In this document: in pieces, positions 8,367-17,576 of the stretch
Layout: every line of letters starts with the position of its first letter
Numbering within the stretch: the first letter of the stretch is position 1
NCBI GenBank assembly: GCA_963720765.1
Contig: CAVRGS010000011.1
Coordinates: forward strand, 124,001-188,000
Origin: DASUAS01 sp963720765
GTDB taxonomy: Bacteria > Actinomycetota > Acidimicrobiia > IMCC26256 > DASPTH01
Direction: 5' to 3'
Length of the DNA stretch: 64,000 nucleotides
Program-made: the position numbers and the translations under genes
Notes under the pieces: model-generated
What the model was told of the DNA's origin: nothing
Seen by the model: only the letters and a program-made list of their open reading frames with translations
Databases searched by the model: none

Positions 8367-9461
8367 TTAACGGAGGAACTCGGGGACGTCGAACTGGTCG
8401 TCGCCGTCGGCGTCGTCGTCGCCCGCCGAACCGAAGTCGATGCCGTCGCCGAGATCGTCGTCGTCGTCGAGACCGAGCGACGTGAGCCCGCGCGACGGGC
8501 GCTTCTCGCCCTCGTAGCGGTCGAACCCGGCGGCGATCACCGTGATGCGGACCTCGTCGCCGAGGCTGTCGTCGATCACCGCACCGAAGATGATGTTGGA
8601 GTCGGGGTGCGCGGCCTTGGCCACGATCTCGGCCGCCTCGTTGACCTCGAAGAGGCCGAGGTCGGACGGACCGGACACGTTGAGCAGCATCCCGCGCGCA
8701 CCTTCGACGCTGGCCTCGAGCATCGGGCTCGAGATCGCGGCGCGTGCCGCGTTGACGGCGCGGCCGTCGCCCGACGCGTAGCCGATGCCCATGAGCGCGC
8801 TGCCGGCGTTGCTCATGATCATGCGCACGTCGGCGAAGTCGGTGTTGATGAGACCGGGCGTGGTGATGAGGTCGGTGATGCCCTGCACACCCTGGAGCAG
8901 GACCTCGTCGCACGTCTTGAACGCGTTGAGCATCGAGGTGCGCTCGTCGGCCACGGTGAGCAGCCGGTCGTTCGGGATGACGATGAGCGTGTCGACCTTC
9001 TCGCGCATCTTCTGGATGCCGTTCTCGGCCTGCACGCCGCGGCGACGACCCTCGAAGCTGAACGGGCGCGTCGCGATGCCGATGGTGAGCGCGCCGGCGG
9101 CCTTCGCGACCTCGGCCACCACCGGGCCGGCGCCGGTGCCGGTGCCGCCACCCTCGCCGAGGGTGATGAACACCATGTCGGCGCCCTTGAGCACCTCTTC
9201 GATCTCCTCGCGGTGGTCCTCGGCGGCCTGACGGCCGATCTCCGGATCGGACCCCGCACCGAGCCCGCGGGTGATCTCGCGGCCGATGTCGAGCTTCACG
9301 TCGGCGTCGCTCATGAGCAGCGACTGCGCGTCGGTGTTCACCGAGATGAACTCCACGCCCTTGAGGCCGGCGTCGATCATCCGGTTGACGGCGTTGCACC
9401 CGCCTCCGCCGACTCCGATGACCTTGATCACCGCCAGGTAGTTCTGCGGCTCGCCCAGCAT
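8367..9461 (-). CDS. ftsZ: Cell division protein FtsZ
   Basis: 364 aa, intact. Tubulin-like GTPase that forms the Z-ring. Shows IKVIGVGGGGCNAV, the tubulin signature GGGTGTGAGP, the T7 synergy-loop region around TDFADVRMIMSNAG, an acidic linker (about residues 320-355) and the conserved C-terminal peptide DVPEFLR that binds SepF and other partners. ATG start with AAAGGACG ribosome site. It has its own promoter in the 219-bp gap after ftsQ. Confidence 0.98.
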   Translation of the reverse strand: MLGEPQNYLAVIKVIGVGGGGCNAVNRMIDAGLKGVEFISVNTDAQSLLMSDADVKLDIGREITRGLGAGSDPEIGRQAAEDHREEIEEVLKGADMVFITLGEGGGTGTGAGPVVAEVAKAAGALTIGIATRPFSFEGRRRGVQAENGIQKMREKVDTLIVIPNDRLLTVADERTSMLNAFKTCDEVLLQGVQGITDLITTPGLINTDFADVRMIMSNAGSALMGIGYASGDGRAVNAARAAISSPMLEASVEGARGMLLNVSGPSDLGLFEVNEAAEIVAKAAHPDSNIIFGAVIDDSLGDEVRITVIAAGFDRYEGEKRPSRGLTSLGLDDDDDLGDGIDFGSAGDDDADGDDQFDVPEFLR

Positions 9462-9580
9462 CAGTTGCGTCCTTTGCTCGTCCCGCGGACTTCGTCCGTC
9501 CGGTTGCGGACCCGTCGGTTCATTGTGGCGGCGGAACGCCGCTTTCCTCGGTATTTCGGGGGTTCTTCTTCACAACCCTG

Positions 9581-9597
9581 AACCTCCAGTCGAGGTT
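9581..9597. repeat. Perfect inverted repeat in the ftsQ-ftsZ gap
   Basis: AACCTC at 9581-9586 and GAGGTT at 9592-9597 with a 5-nt loop, in the untranslated leader of ftsZ. A TTGACA hexamer (minus, 9606-9611) lies just upstream in the transcript direction, so this could be an operator of a second promoter; no convincing -10 follows at standard spacing. Confidence 0.45.
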
Positions 9598-9629
9598 GAG
9601 AGTTATGTCAAGCTGTACTTTCGGTGCAG

Positions 9630-9658
9630 ACTTTACTCTGGCAACATTCAGTGGTCAA
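9630..9658 (-). promoter_or_regulatory. Sigma-70-type promoter upstream of ftsZ
   Basis: On the minus strand TTGACC (9653-9658) and TAAAGT (9630-9635) are separated by exactly 17 bp. The element lies in an unusually AT-rich patch directly after the ftsQ stop and about 170 nt before the ftsZ start. It would let ftsZ be expressed apart from the upstream mur genes. Confidence 0.65.
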
Positions 9659-9680
9659 CCCATCACGCTCCCCATCGGGT

Positions 9681-10451
9681 TCAACCGGCCACCGGGTTGG
9701 TCGGCACGCTGACGTCGACGTAGCTGGGTGGGGAGGCCTGCGTCGCCTCCAGCACCGCCAGCGCGGCGCGGATCTTCACGCCGATCCGAGTCGCCTCCCC
9801 CATCCGCACCTCGGAGCCCACGGCGAGATGGAGCAGGATCCCGTGGTCGGTCGCCTCGACCGATGTCGTCGCCGTGGCCACGAGACCGGTGAGTGCACCG
9901 GCCACCCGGGCGGCGCCGACCGCGTCGACGGTGCCCCCGGGCGGGGGGACGACCTTGGCGCCGAGCAGCTGGGGCATGCCCGGCGGAGCGGCCTCGACCG
10001 TCTCGAGGACGTGGCCGGTGCGATCGACGAGCGCCTTGCCGCCCGGCGCGTCGATCCAGCTCGCGGGGGTGCGCTCGTGCACCGTGATGCGCACGGTGCC
10101 GGGCCACTCGCGGTGCACGCTGGCGTCGCGCACGTACGGCAGTGCGTCCATCCCGTCGACTGCTGCGGTCGTGTCGAGCCACAGCATGGCGTCGCCCTCG
10201 TGGATGTCGGCGGCGTCGAGCACCTGCGCGGTCGTGAGGTGGGAGGCGCCCCGCACCCGCAACGTGTCGACCGCGAGCAGCGGGGAGCGCGACACGCCGT
10301 AGGCGATCGCCACGAGCACCACCACGACGATCCCGAGCACGAGCAGCCGACGCCGACGCACCGACGACTTCTTCGAGCGCGCGCGGGCGCGAGAACGAGG
10401 GGGCGCGTGAGCTGCCGCCGCCCGCGACGACACCGGCGCTCGGGTGCTCAC
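9681..10451 (-). CDS. ftsQ: Cell division protein FtsQ
   Basis: 256 aa. Bitopic divisome protein that bridges FtsW/FtsI and the ring. A basic Ala/Arg-rich cytoplasmic segment (about 35 aa) precedes one transmembrane helix (LLVLGIVVVVLVAIAYGV), then a POTRA domain (VRGASHLTTAQVLDAADI) and the FtsQ beta domain (VREWPGTVRI-like VHREWPGTVRITVHER). GTG start at 10451 gives a 4-bp GTGA overlap with murB. Confidence 0.93.
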   Translation of the reverse strand: MSTRAPVSSRAAAAHAPPRSRARARSKKSSVRRRRLLVLGIVVVVLVAIAYGVSRSPLLAVDTLRVRGASHLTTAQVLDAADIHEGDAMLWLDTTAAVDGMDALPYVRDASVHREWPGTVRITVHERTPASWIDAPGGKALVDRTGHVLETVEAAPPGMPQLLGAKVVPPPGGTVDAVGAARVAGALTGLVATATTSVEATDHGILLHLAVGSEVRMGEATRIGVKIRAALAVLEATQASPPSYVDVSVPTNPVAG

Positions 10452-11433
10452 GGCGCCACCTCGTCGGCGGCGTGCCCGTCGGGCGAGCTCTCGTCGTCGA
10501 AGCCGATCATGCGCAGCTCGGGCACCAGCGCGATCCCGGTGGCGTCGAGCACTCGCCGACGCACCTCGAGCGACGAGGCGACGCACGTCGTCGGCGGTGG
10601 CGCCGGCCTCCGCCTGGAAGAAGTTGGCGTGCTTGGCCGACACCACCGCGCCGCCCACCCGCAGACCCTTGAGGCCCAGCGAGTCGACGAGACGCCCGGC
10701 CGAGTCTCCTGGCGGGTTGGCGAACACCGAGCCGGCGTTGGACCCACCCGGTTGGTGCTCCCGGCGCCAGCGGACGATCGCGGCCACCTCGGCCTCGGCA
10801 GCCGTCGGCGTCGCCGTCGACCACCCGGAACCTGGCCCCGGTGACCACCTCGGTGGCCGAGAGCGCCGAGCGGCGGTAGCCGAACCCGAGGTCGGGGACG
10901 GGGCGAACGGTCGGGACGCCCCCGGCGGCGAGATCCGCGACCGCAGCGTCCACGAGCACGTCGGCGGTCTCGCGGCCGTGACCGCCCGCGTTCATGCGCA
11001 CCGCACCGCCGACGGTCCCGGGGATGCCCACGTAGAACTCGAGGCCCGTGCGCCCGGCGGTCGCCGCCCGCCGCGCCAGCACCGGGAGGGCGACCGCCGC
11101 CCCCGCCCACACGACGCCCTCACCCGACCCGTCCTCGTCCGGAGTTCGGTCGTCGAGTCCGAGGTCGACGGCGTCGAAGGCACCGTCGAGCACCAGCCCG
11201 AGGCCGGCGAACCCGGCGTCGGCGACGAGCAGGTTGGAGCCCCGACCGACGACGAGGAGCGGCTCGCCGTCGAACGCCTCCGCGACGGCGCGCAGCTCGG
11301 CCGGTGCACCCGCCCGCGCCAGGACCGCGACCGGACCCCCCACGTGATAGGTGGTGAGGTCGGCCACCGCGACATCACGCTCGACGCGCACGCCGGCCGC
11401 GGCGAGGCGCGCCGCGAGGGCGTCGAGGTTCAC
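10448..11433 (-). CDS. murB: UDP-N-acetylenolpyruvoylglucosamine reductase MurB (two frame breaks)
   Basis: FAD/NADPH enzyme that makes UDP-MurNAc. Seen: DLTTYHVGGPVAVLAR, VVGRGSNLLVAD, GIPGTVGGAVRMNAGG, GYRRSALS, then in the next frame GSVFANPPGDSAGRLVDSLGLKG and AKHANFF, and in a third frame EVRRRVLDATGIALVPELRMIGF. Extra bases near 10799 and 10570; the span is 3n+2, as two insertions predict. GTG at 11433 gives the GTGA overlap with murC used throughout this cluster; a GTG at 11451 is the alternative. Confidence 0.9.
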
Positions 11434-12820
11434 GGTCGCGGTGCCAACCACTCGTCGGGGGCGGTGGTGAGATCACCGGCGCCGAGGGTCAGCACGACGT
11501 CGCCCGGTCGGGCGAGACGGGGGACGTGCGTCACGAGGTCGGCGCGGCGGGGCAGGTAGGTGACGGCCTGGTCGGGATGCGCGTCGAGCACCGCGCGGAG
11601 GACGAGGCGCCCCGAGACACCGGGCTGGGGCTGCTCCCCCGCTGCGTACACGTCGGTGAGCACGAGCGCGTCGGCGCCGGAGAACGCGTCGGCAAAATCG
11701 CGCCACAGCGCGGCCGTGCGGGTGTACCGGTGCGGCTGGAACACGGCGACGACACGCGCCCAGCCCCCTTCGCGGGCGGCGCGGATCATGGCGTCGACAT
11801 CACTCGGCAGGTGCGCGTAGTCGTCGACGTAGGTGACGCCGTCGCGCTCGCCGCGGAACTGGAAGCGACGGGCCACGCCGGCGAAACCGCCGAGCGCGCG
11901 CGTCACCGCATCGAAGGGCGCGCCGAGCTCGAGCGCGATGGCCGCCGCGCCGGCGCCGTTGACCGCGTTGTGACGACCCGGCACCGGGAGCTGCACCACT
12001 CCGAGCACCTCACCGCGGCACGACAACGTGAACTGCGTGCCTCCCCGGCCCCCCTCGTAGTCGCTGCATGCGGTAGTCGGCCGACTCCGCGAACCCGTAG
12101 GTGACGATCTTCCCGACCGCGCTGGGTCCGGGCGGCGATGGCGGCGGCGACGGCATCGTCGGCGCACACCGCGCACACGCCGGGGATGCGGGCGACGAAG
12201 GTCTCGAACGCGTCGACCAGCCCGTCGAAGTCGCCATAGTGATCGAGGTGGTCGGGCAGCACCGACGTGACCACCGCGTCGTGGGGTTCGAGCTCGAGGA
12301 AGGTGCCATCGCTCTCGTCGGCTTCGACGACGAGGCAGTCGCCCGAGTCGAACACCGCGTTGGTGCCGACCTCGTTGACGTCACCGCCGATGAGGAAGCT
12401 CGGATGCCATCCTGCCGCGCGCAGGATGAGAGCGAGCATCGACGAGGTGGTGGTCTTGCCGTGGCTCCCGGCCACCGCGATCGTGGTGCGGGTGGCCACG
12501 ATGGCGCGCAGCGCGTCGGCACGGCGCAGCACGGGGATGCCGCGCTCGCGCGCGGCGACGACCTCGGGGTTGCTCTCGGGGATCGCGGTCGAGATCACGA
12601 CCGCGTCGAGTGCGGCGGGGAGGTTCTCGGCGGCGTGGCCGATGTGCGTGGTGACGTCGAGCAACCCGAGGCGTTCGAGGGCACGCGACTCGCGCAGGTC
12701 GGAACCGCTGACCGTGTGTCCCATGCGCGCGAGGACGGTGGCGATCGCGCTCATGCCCGCGCCCCCGACGCCGACGACGTGGAGCGCGTGCGGTTCCGTG
12801 AGGTCGAGGTCAGCGGCCAC
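11430..12820 (-). CDS. murC: UDP-N-acetylmuramate-L-alanine ligase MurC (two frame breaks)
   Basis: ATP-dependent ligase adding the first amino acid of the stem peptide. Seen: HVVGVGGAGMSAIA, VSGSDLRES, the P-loop AGSHGKTTTSSM, ADESDGTFLELEP, LPDHLDHYGD, VPGRHNAVNGAGA, VFQPHRYTRT and LGAGDLT near the end. Extra bases near 12125 and 12073 put the middle 20 residues in another frame; the span is 3n+2. GTG at 12820 is preferred because AGAGG lies 8 nt before it; GTG 12829 would also fit. Overlaps the murG end. Confidence 0.92.
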
Positions 12821-13931
12821 CCGAACCACCTCTGTCGCGTTCGGCGTTCGGCATCGACGCCTCGACCAGGTCGGCGAAGCGGGCGGTGGCGTCGGGCCGA
12901 CCGAGGCCGCGGGCCGCCGCGCTCATCGCCGCCAGGCGAGCCGGATCGCCGAGCAGTGCGTCGAGCTCGGCGGCGAGTCGGTCGGGATCGAGCTCGACGT
13001 CGGGGATCTTGATCGCGGCGCCGGCGGCGACGAGCGCGTCGGCGTTGGCGGTCTGGTGGTCGCCGGGCGCGCCGGGCAGCGGCACGAGCACCGACGGCAT
13101 GCCGACGGTCGTGAGCTCGGCGGTCATCCCACCGGAACGGGACACCACGACCGTGGCCTCGGTGTACACGACCTCCATGTGCTCCTCGAAGGGGACGAGT
13201 CGATACGCCAGCTGATCGCCCGCGCCTCGCTGCGCCGCGAGGCTCGTGCTGCACCCTTGGTAGTCGCGGCTCCCGGTGACATGGTGGATCGTGAGGTCGG
13301 TGCGGTCGCGCCAGCGGTCGTAGAGGCCGAGCACCGCTTCGTTCAGCGAACGGGCACCGAGGCTCCCGCCGACGATCGCGATCCGGGGCGGGGCCACCGG
13401 GGACCGTGTCACCGCGGCGATGGCGGGCCGGATCGGGTTCCCCGTGACCACCGCGCCCCGCAGCGGCGTGCCGGGGAGGGTGACGGCCGCGGTCGCGCCC
13501 AGGCGCACCGCGATCCGGTTCGCCAGGCCGGGGTGCGCGTCGGACTCGTGGATGACCACCGGGATCCGGCGGGCACGCGCCGCCACGACGGCGGGCAACG
13601 ACGCGTAACCGCCGACGCCGACCACGACCCGCGGCCGCAGCCGTCCGACCAACGTCGACGCCCGGGCGAACGCGACGGCGGTGTCGTACGTGGTGCGCAG
13701 GTTCCGCATGAGCGCAGCGAGCGACGGACTGCGCTCGAGCCCTCGTCCGGGCAGCAGGTCGATGGCGAAACCTGCCGTCGGCACGGCGGTCGCTTCGAGC
13801 CCGCGGGCGGCGCCCACGAACCGGATGCGCTCGCGGGCGTGACCGCGCGCGACGAGCTCCTCGGCCAGCGCCAGCGCAGGGAAGACGTGGCCGCCGGTGC
13901 CGCCCCCGCTGATCAGGACGTCGGTCGTCAC
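12810..13931 (-). CDS. murG: UDP-GlcNAc:lipid I N-acetylglucosaminyltransferase MurG
   Basis: 373 aa, intact. Peripheral GT28 transferase converting lipid I to lipid II. Shows the N-terminal glycine loop ISGGGTGGHVFPALAL, VGVGGYASLPAV, IHESDAHPGLANR, VTGNPIRPAI, GGSLGARSLNEAV and SRSGGMTAELTTVG, with PGAPGDHQTANA in the donor site. GTG start overlaps the ftsW stop by 4 bp. Confidence 0.96.
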   Translation of the reverse strand: MTTDVLISGGGTGGHVFPALALAEELVARGHARERIRFVGAARGLEATAVPTAGFAIDLLPGRGLERSPSLAALMRNLRTTYDTAVAFARASTLVGRLRPRVVVGVGGYASLPAVVAARARRIPVVIHESDAHPGLANRIAVRLGATAAVTLPGTPLRGAVVTGNPIRPAIAAVTRSPVAPPRIAIVGGSLGARSLNEAVLGLYDRWRDRTDLTIHHVTGSRDYQGCSTSLAAQRGAGDQLAYRLVPFEEHMEVVYTEATVVVSRSGGMTAELTTVGMPSVLVPLPGAPGDHQTANADALVAAGAAIKIPDVELDPDRLAAELDALLGDPARLAAMSAAARGLGRPDATARFADLVEASMPNAERDRGGSGGR

Positions 13932-15160
13932 CGGCGCGCGGCGGTGCGCGGGGTGGTGCGCGCGGTGGTGCGAGCAGTGGCGCGCGACGTGCCGTGGGTG
14001 GGGGTGCGCCCCTGGCGGGCGACGTTCACGAGGATGCCGGTGGCGAGCATGGTGGTGATCAGCGCCGAGCCACCGAACGACACGAACGGCAGCGGGATGC
14101 CGGTGACGGGCAGGAGCCCGACGACCGCGCCGATGTTGATGACGGCCTGGCCGACGACCCAGACGGTGGCGCCCGCCGCGACCAGTGCCCCGAACCGGTC
14201 GGGCGCACGCAGCGCGGCCCGCGCCCCGAACACCGCGAACGCGATGAACAGCCCCATCACCAGGAAGCAACCGATGAGGCCGAGCTCCTCACCGATGATG
14301 GCGAAGATGAAGTCGGTGTGCGCGTTCGGCAGGAAGTTCCACTTCGCCCGGCTCGCGCCGAGACCGACGCCGGTGAACCCGCCGCTCCCGAGCGCGATCA
14401 GCGACTGCGAGATCTGGTAGCCGGTGTTCTTGGCGTCCGCGAACGGGTCGAGGAACGTGAGCATGCGGGTGCGGCGGTACGGCTCGGCGAGGGCGAGGAA
14501 GGTCACGGCGGTGATGCCGATGCCGAACACCACGGCCAGGTGCCGCTTCTTCACGCCGCCGGCCACGAGCACCGCGAGCACCACGATGGCGAGCACCATG
14601 GCCGAGCCGAGGTCGGGCTCCTTCATCACGAGCGCGGTGCAGAGCCCGAGCACGAGCATCACCGGGCGCACGACGCGCCGCCAGTCGTGCAGCTCACCCG
14701 AGCGGCGGCTCACGAGATCGGCGGCGTAGAGCAGCAGGCCGAGCTTGGCGATCTCGCTGGGTTGGAAGCGGAGCATGCCCGCGCCGAGCCACCGGCGCGA
14801 GCCCGACACGTAGACGCCGATGCCCGGTACCAGCACCACCACGAGCAGGACGACGCTCACGATGAGCACCGGGCGAACGAGCGCGCGCCACCGTCGGTAG
14901 TCGAAGCGCAGCGCGAACACGAACGCACCCAGGCCGAGCACCGTCCACATGATCTGACGGAAGAAGAAGTACCAGGGTGAGCCGTAGTTGGTGAGCGACG
15001 ACACCGAAGACGCCGAGAGCACCATCACCACGCCGACGACGTTGAGCACGATCACGGTCGCCACGAGGAGCACCGCGGTCGACGACCGCGCGTAGGTGGC
15101 GGGCCTCGCAGGACGGTCGGCATGGCTGCGCACGCGCAGCGGGTTGGTCAACGCGGTCAT
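13928..15160 (-). CDS. ftsW: Peptidoglycan polymerase FtsW (SEDS family)
   Basis: About 410 aa, intact, around ten transmembrane segments. SEDS glycosyltransferase working with FtsI at the septum. Family motifs: RFQPSEIAKLGLLLY, KEPDLGSAMV, GYQISQSLIALGSGGFTGVGLG, HTDFIFAIIGEELG, VTGIPLPFVSFGGSALI. The cytoplasmic C-terminus is a Thr/Arg-rich stretch. ATG at 15160 (MTALTNPLRV) overlaps the murD stop as ATGA and is preferred over the ATG at 15181. Confidence 0.95.
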   Translation of the reverse strand: MTALTNPLRVRSHADRPARPATYARSSTAVLLVATVIVLNVVGVVMVLSASSVSSLTNYGSPWYFFFRQIMWTVLGLGAFVFALRFDYRRWRALVRPVLIVSVVLLVVVLVPGIGVYVSGSRRWLGAGMLRFQPSEIAKLGLLLYAADLVSRRSGELHDWRRVVRPVMLVLGLCTALVMKEPDLGSAMVLAIVVLAVLVAGGVKKRHLAVVFGIGITAVTFLALAEPYRRTRMLTFLDPFADAKNTGYQISQSLIALGSGGFTGVGLGASRAKWNFLPNAHTDFIFAIIGEELGLIGCFLVMGLFIAFAVFGARAALRAPDRFGALVAAGATVWVVGQAVINIGAVVGLLPVTGIPLPFVSFGGSALITTMLATGILVNVARQGRTPTHGTSRATARTTARTTPRTAARR

Positions 15161-16530
15161 GCGTGGGCTCCGTTCTGACATCCGGCCGCCTCGTCCGCCA
15201 GCGAGGTCACCTCGCGCGCGAAGTCGTCACCACGCGCGGCGTAGCTGGCGTACCAGTCGAACGACGCGCACGCAGGCGACAGCAACACCGCGTCGCCGGC
15301 GTGTGCGTGCATCGCCGCGGCGCGCACCGCGTCGCGCATCGAGTCGGCGCGCACGACCGGCACCGCCCCGGCGAACGCGGCTTCCACCTCGCCGGCCGCT
15401 TCGCCGATGGCGACGACAGCCCGGAGTTGCGGCGCGTGCACGCGCAGCCCACCGAGATCGAGGCCCTTGTTGCGCCCGCCCGCGATCAGCACCGCGTGCT
15501 CGAAGCCCGCGAGCGCGCCGGCGGTGGCGTGCGGGTTCGTCGCCTTGGAGTCGTCGTACCAACGGACGCCGCCGCGCTCGGCCACCAGTTGCACACGGTG
15601 GGCGAGCCCGCGGAAGCCGTCGAGCGCGCGCACCACCGAGTCGACGTCGGCGCCGACGGCCAACGCCGCCGCCGCGGCCGCCAGCGAGTTGGCGGTGTCG
15701 TGCGGCGCGCCCGATCCCGGCACCGCCGCGAGCACCCCGGGGGGCCCGACGAGGTCGGTGCCCACCACCCCGTAGTCGCCGACGGCGGGCAGTCCGAGCC
15801 CGAACCGCACCACCACTCCCGGCGCACTCGCGGCCAGCGCCAGCGCAACCGGGTCGTCGCGGTTGACCACGGCAAGACCGGACGCGCCCTGGTGGCGGAA
15901 GAGCTCGGCCTTCGCCTGCGTGTAGGCGTCGAGAGAACCGTGCCAGTCGAGATGATCCTCGGCCACGTTGAGCAGCACCGCGACGTCGGGCGCGAAGGCA
16001 TCGGTGGTGAACGCGAGTTGGAACGACGAGACCTCGGCCACCACCACCCGCACGTCGTCGCCAGCGGCGTCGAGCAGCGGGCGACCGATGTTGCCGGCTG
16101 CTGCGCTGGTGATGCCGGCTTCTCGGAGGATGACGTCGATCATCGTGGTGACCGTGGTCTTGCCGTTCGTGCCCGTGACCGCGACCAGCTTCGGTGCGTC
16201 CGGACGTGCCCGCAGGCGTGCGGCCGCGAGGTCGATCTCCGAACGCACCGGGACGCCGGCATCGTGGGCCGCGACGAGCGCAGGATGGTCAGGGCGCACG
16301 CCGGGGCTCGGCACCACGAGATCGGCGGCCCGCCCCTGGGCGTCGGCTCCGGCAGCGTCGGGACGTTCCAGCACCCGCGCGCCCTCGGCCTCCGCCCGCG
16401 CCACGCGCGCTGCGTACGCCTCGCCCGCGCCGGGACCATCGTCGATCACGGTGACGTCGTGCCCGGCGGCGCGGGTGTACGACACCACCGACGCGCCGGT
16501 CGTCGCGAGACCGACCACGAGGACGCGCAT
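15157..16530 (-). CDS. murD: UDP-N-acetylmuramoylalanine-D-glutamate ligase MurD
   Basis: 457 aa, intact. Adds D-Glu to the stem peptide. MRVLVVGLATTGASV is the N-terminal nucleotide fold; VAVTGTNGKTTVTTM the ATP loop; LLNVAEDHLDWHGS the central histidine motif; YDDSKATNPHAT the C-terminal domain. Start ATG shares one base with the mraY TGA (TGATG). Confidence 0.96.
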   Translation of the reverse strand: MRVLVVGLATTGASVVSYTRAAGHDVTVIDDGPGAGEAYAARVARAEAEGARVLERPDAAGADAQGRAADLVVPSPGVRPDHPALVAAHDAGVPVRSEIDLAAARLRARPDAPKLVAVTGTNGKTTVTTMIDVILREAGITSAAAGNIGRPLLDAAGDDVRVVVAEVSSFQLAFTTDAFAPDVAVLLNVAEDHLDWHGSLDAYTQAKAELFRHQGASGLAVVNRDDPVALALAASAPGVVVRFGLGLPAVGDYGVVGTDLVGPPGVLAAVPGSGAPHDTANSLAAAAAALAVGADVDSVVRALDGFRGLAHRVQLVAERGGVRWYDDSKATNPHATAGALAGFEHAVLIAGGRNKGLDLGGLRVHAPQLRAVVAIGEAAGEVEAAFAGAVPVVRADSMRDAVRAAAMHAHAGDAVLLSPACASFDWYASYAARGDDFAREVTSLADEAAGCQNGAHA

Positions 16531-17576
16531 CAGTCGAGCACCCCGGGGATGCGGATGAAGTCGGCGTAGAAGAAGCCCAGGCCGAGCGCCACGACGAGAC
16601 CGCCGAGCAGCCAGAAGCGCACGATGACGGTGAACTCGGGCCAGCCACCGACTTCGAAGTGGTGGTGGATCGGCGCCATGCGCAGCACGCGCCGGTGGAA
16701 CACGCGGAAGGAGATCACCTGCGCGATCACCGACAGGGTCTCGAACACGTAGAGGCCGCCGAGGAGCGGCAGCAGCAGGATGGTGTTGGTGAGGAGCGAG
16801 AGCCCGGCCATCGCCGCGCCGAGCGCGAGGGAGCCGACATCACCCATGAACACCTGCGCCGGTGCGGCGTTCCACCACAGGAAGCCGAGGCAGGCGCCCA
16901 TCATCGCGGCAGCGACGATCGCGAGGTCGAGGGCACCGGCGGGCAGGACGTGGTACACGCCCGGGTGGCGGAACTGCCAGAACGCGATGATCACGAACGC
17001 GGCGAACACCATGGCCGCCGAGCCCGCGGCGAGACCGTCGAGGCCGTCGGTGATGTTCACCGCGTTGGAGAAGCCGTAGATCCAGAAGACCGCGAGCACG
17101 AGCCACAGGCCGGTGCCGAGATCGAGGTCGAAGACGCGCGTGAACGACAGGTGGGTCGACACGTTCACGTAGTTGAGCGCCAGCAGCGCGAAGCCGGTGG
17201 CGACGATGAGCTGACCACCGGTCTTGCCCCGCTTGCGCAGGCCCATGTTCCGGCGCCGACGGACACCGAGGTAGTCGTCGACGAACCCGACGATCGCCAT
17301 GCCCACGACGAGCGCCATGAGGGTGATGCCCGTCCGGGCGAACTTCGTCTGTTCGGTGCTCACGTGCGCGACCAGGTACCCGAACAAGGCGCTCGACACG
17401 ATCGCGATGCCACCCATCGTGGGTGTGCCCGCCTTCTTCTCGTGCGGGTGCGCGAACGGGCCGTCGTCGCGGATCTGTTGGCCGATGCCCTTGGCCCGCA
17501 GCACCTTGATCAGCGCGGGCGTGGAGAAGATGCAGAGCACGAACGCGGCGCCGGTGCCGACGAGCAGCGCGATCAC
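16530..17576 (-). CDS. mraY: Phospho-N-acetylmuramoyl-pentapeptide transferase MraY
   Basis: 348 aa, intact, about ten membrane helices. Transfers phospho-MurNAc-pentapeptide to undecaprenyl phosphate to form lipid I. Seen: KKAGTPTMGG, VGFVDDYLGVRRRRNMGL with the catalytic Asp pair, NAVNITDGLDGLA, FMGDVGSLALG, and the signature histidines in RMAPIHHHFEVGGWPE. GTG start overlaps the murF stop (GTGA). Confidence 0.97.
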   Translation of the reverse strand: MIALLVGTGAAFVLCIFSTPALIKVLRAKGIGQQIRDDGPFAHPHEKKAGTPTMGGIAIVSSALFGYLVAHVSTEQTKFARTGITLMALVVGMAIVGFVDDYLGVRRRRNMGLRKRGKTGGQLIVATGFALLALNYVNVSTHLSFTRVFDLDLGTGLWLVLAVFWIYGFSNAVNITDGLDGLAAGSAAMVFAAFVIIAFWQFRHPGVYHVLPAGALDLAIVAAAMMGACLGFLWWNAAPAQVFMGDVGSLALGAAMAGLSLLTNTILLLPLLGGLYVFETLSVIAQVISFRVFHRRVLRMAPIHHHFEVGGWPEFTVIVRFWLLGGLVVALGLGFFYADFIRIPGVLD

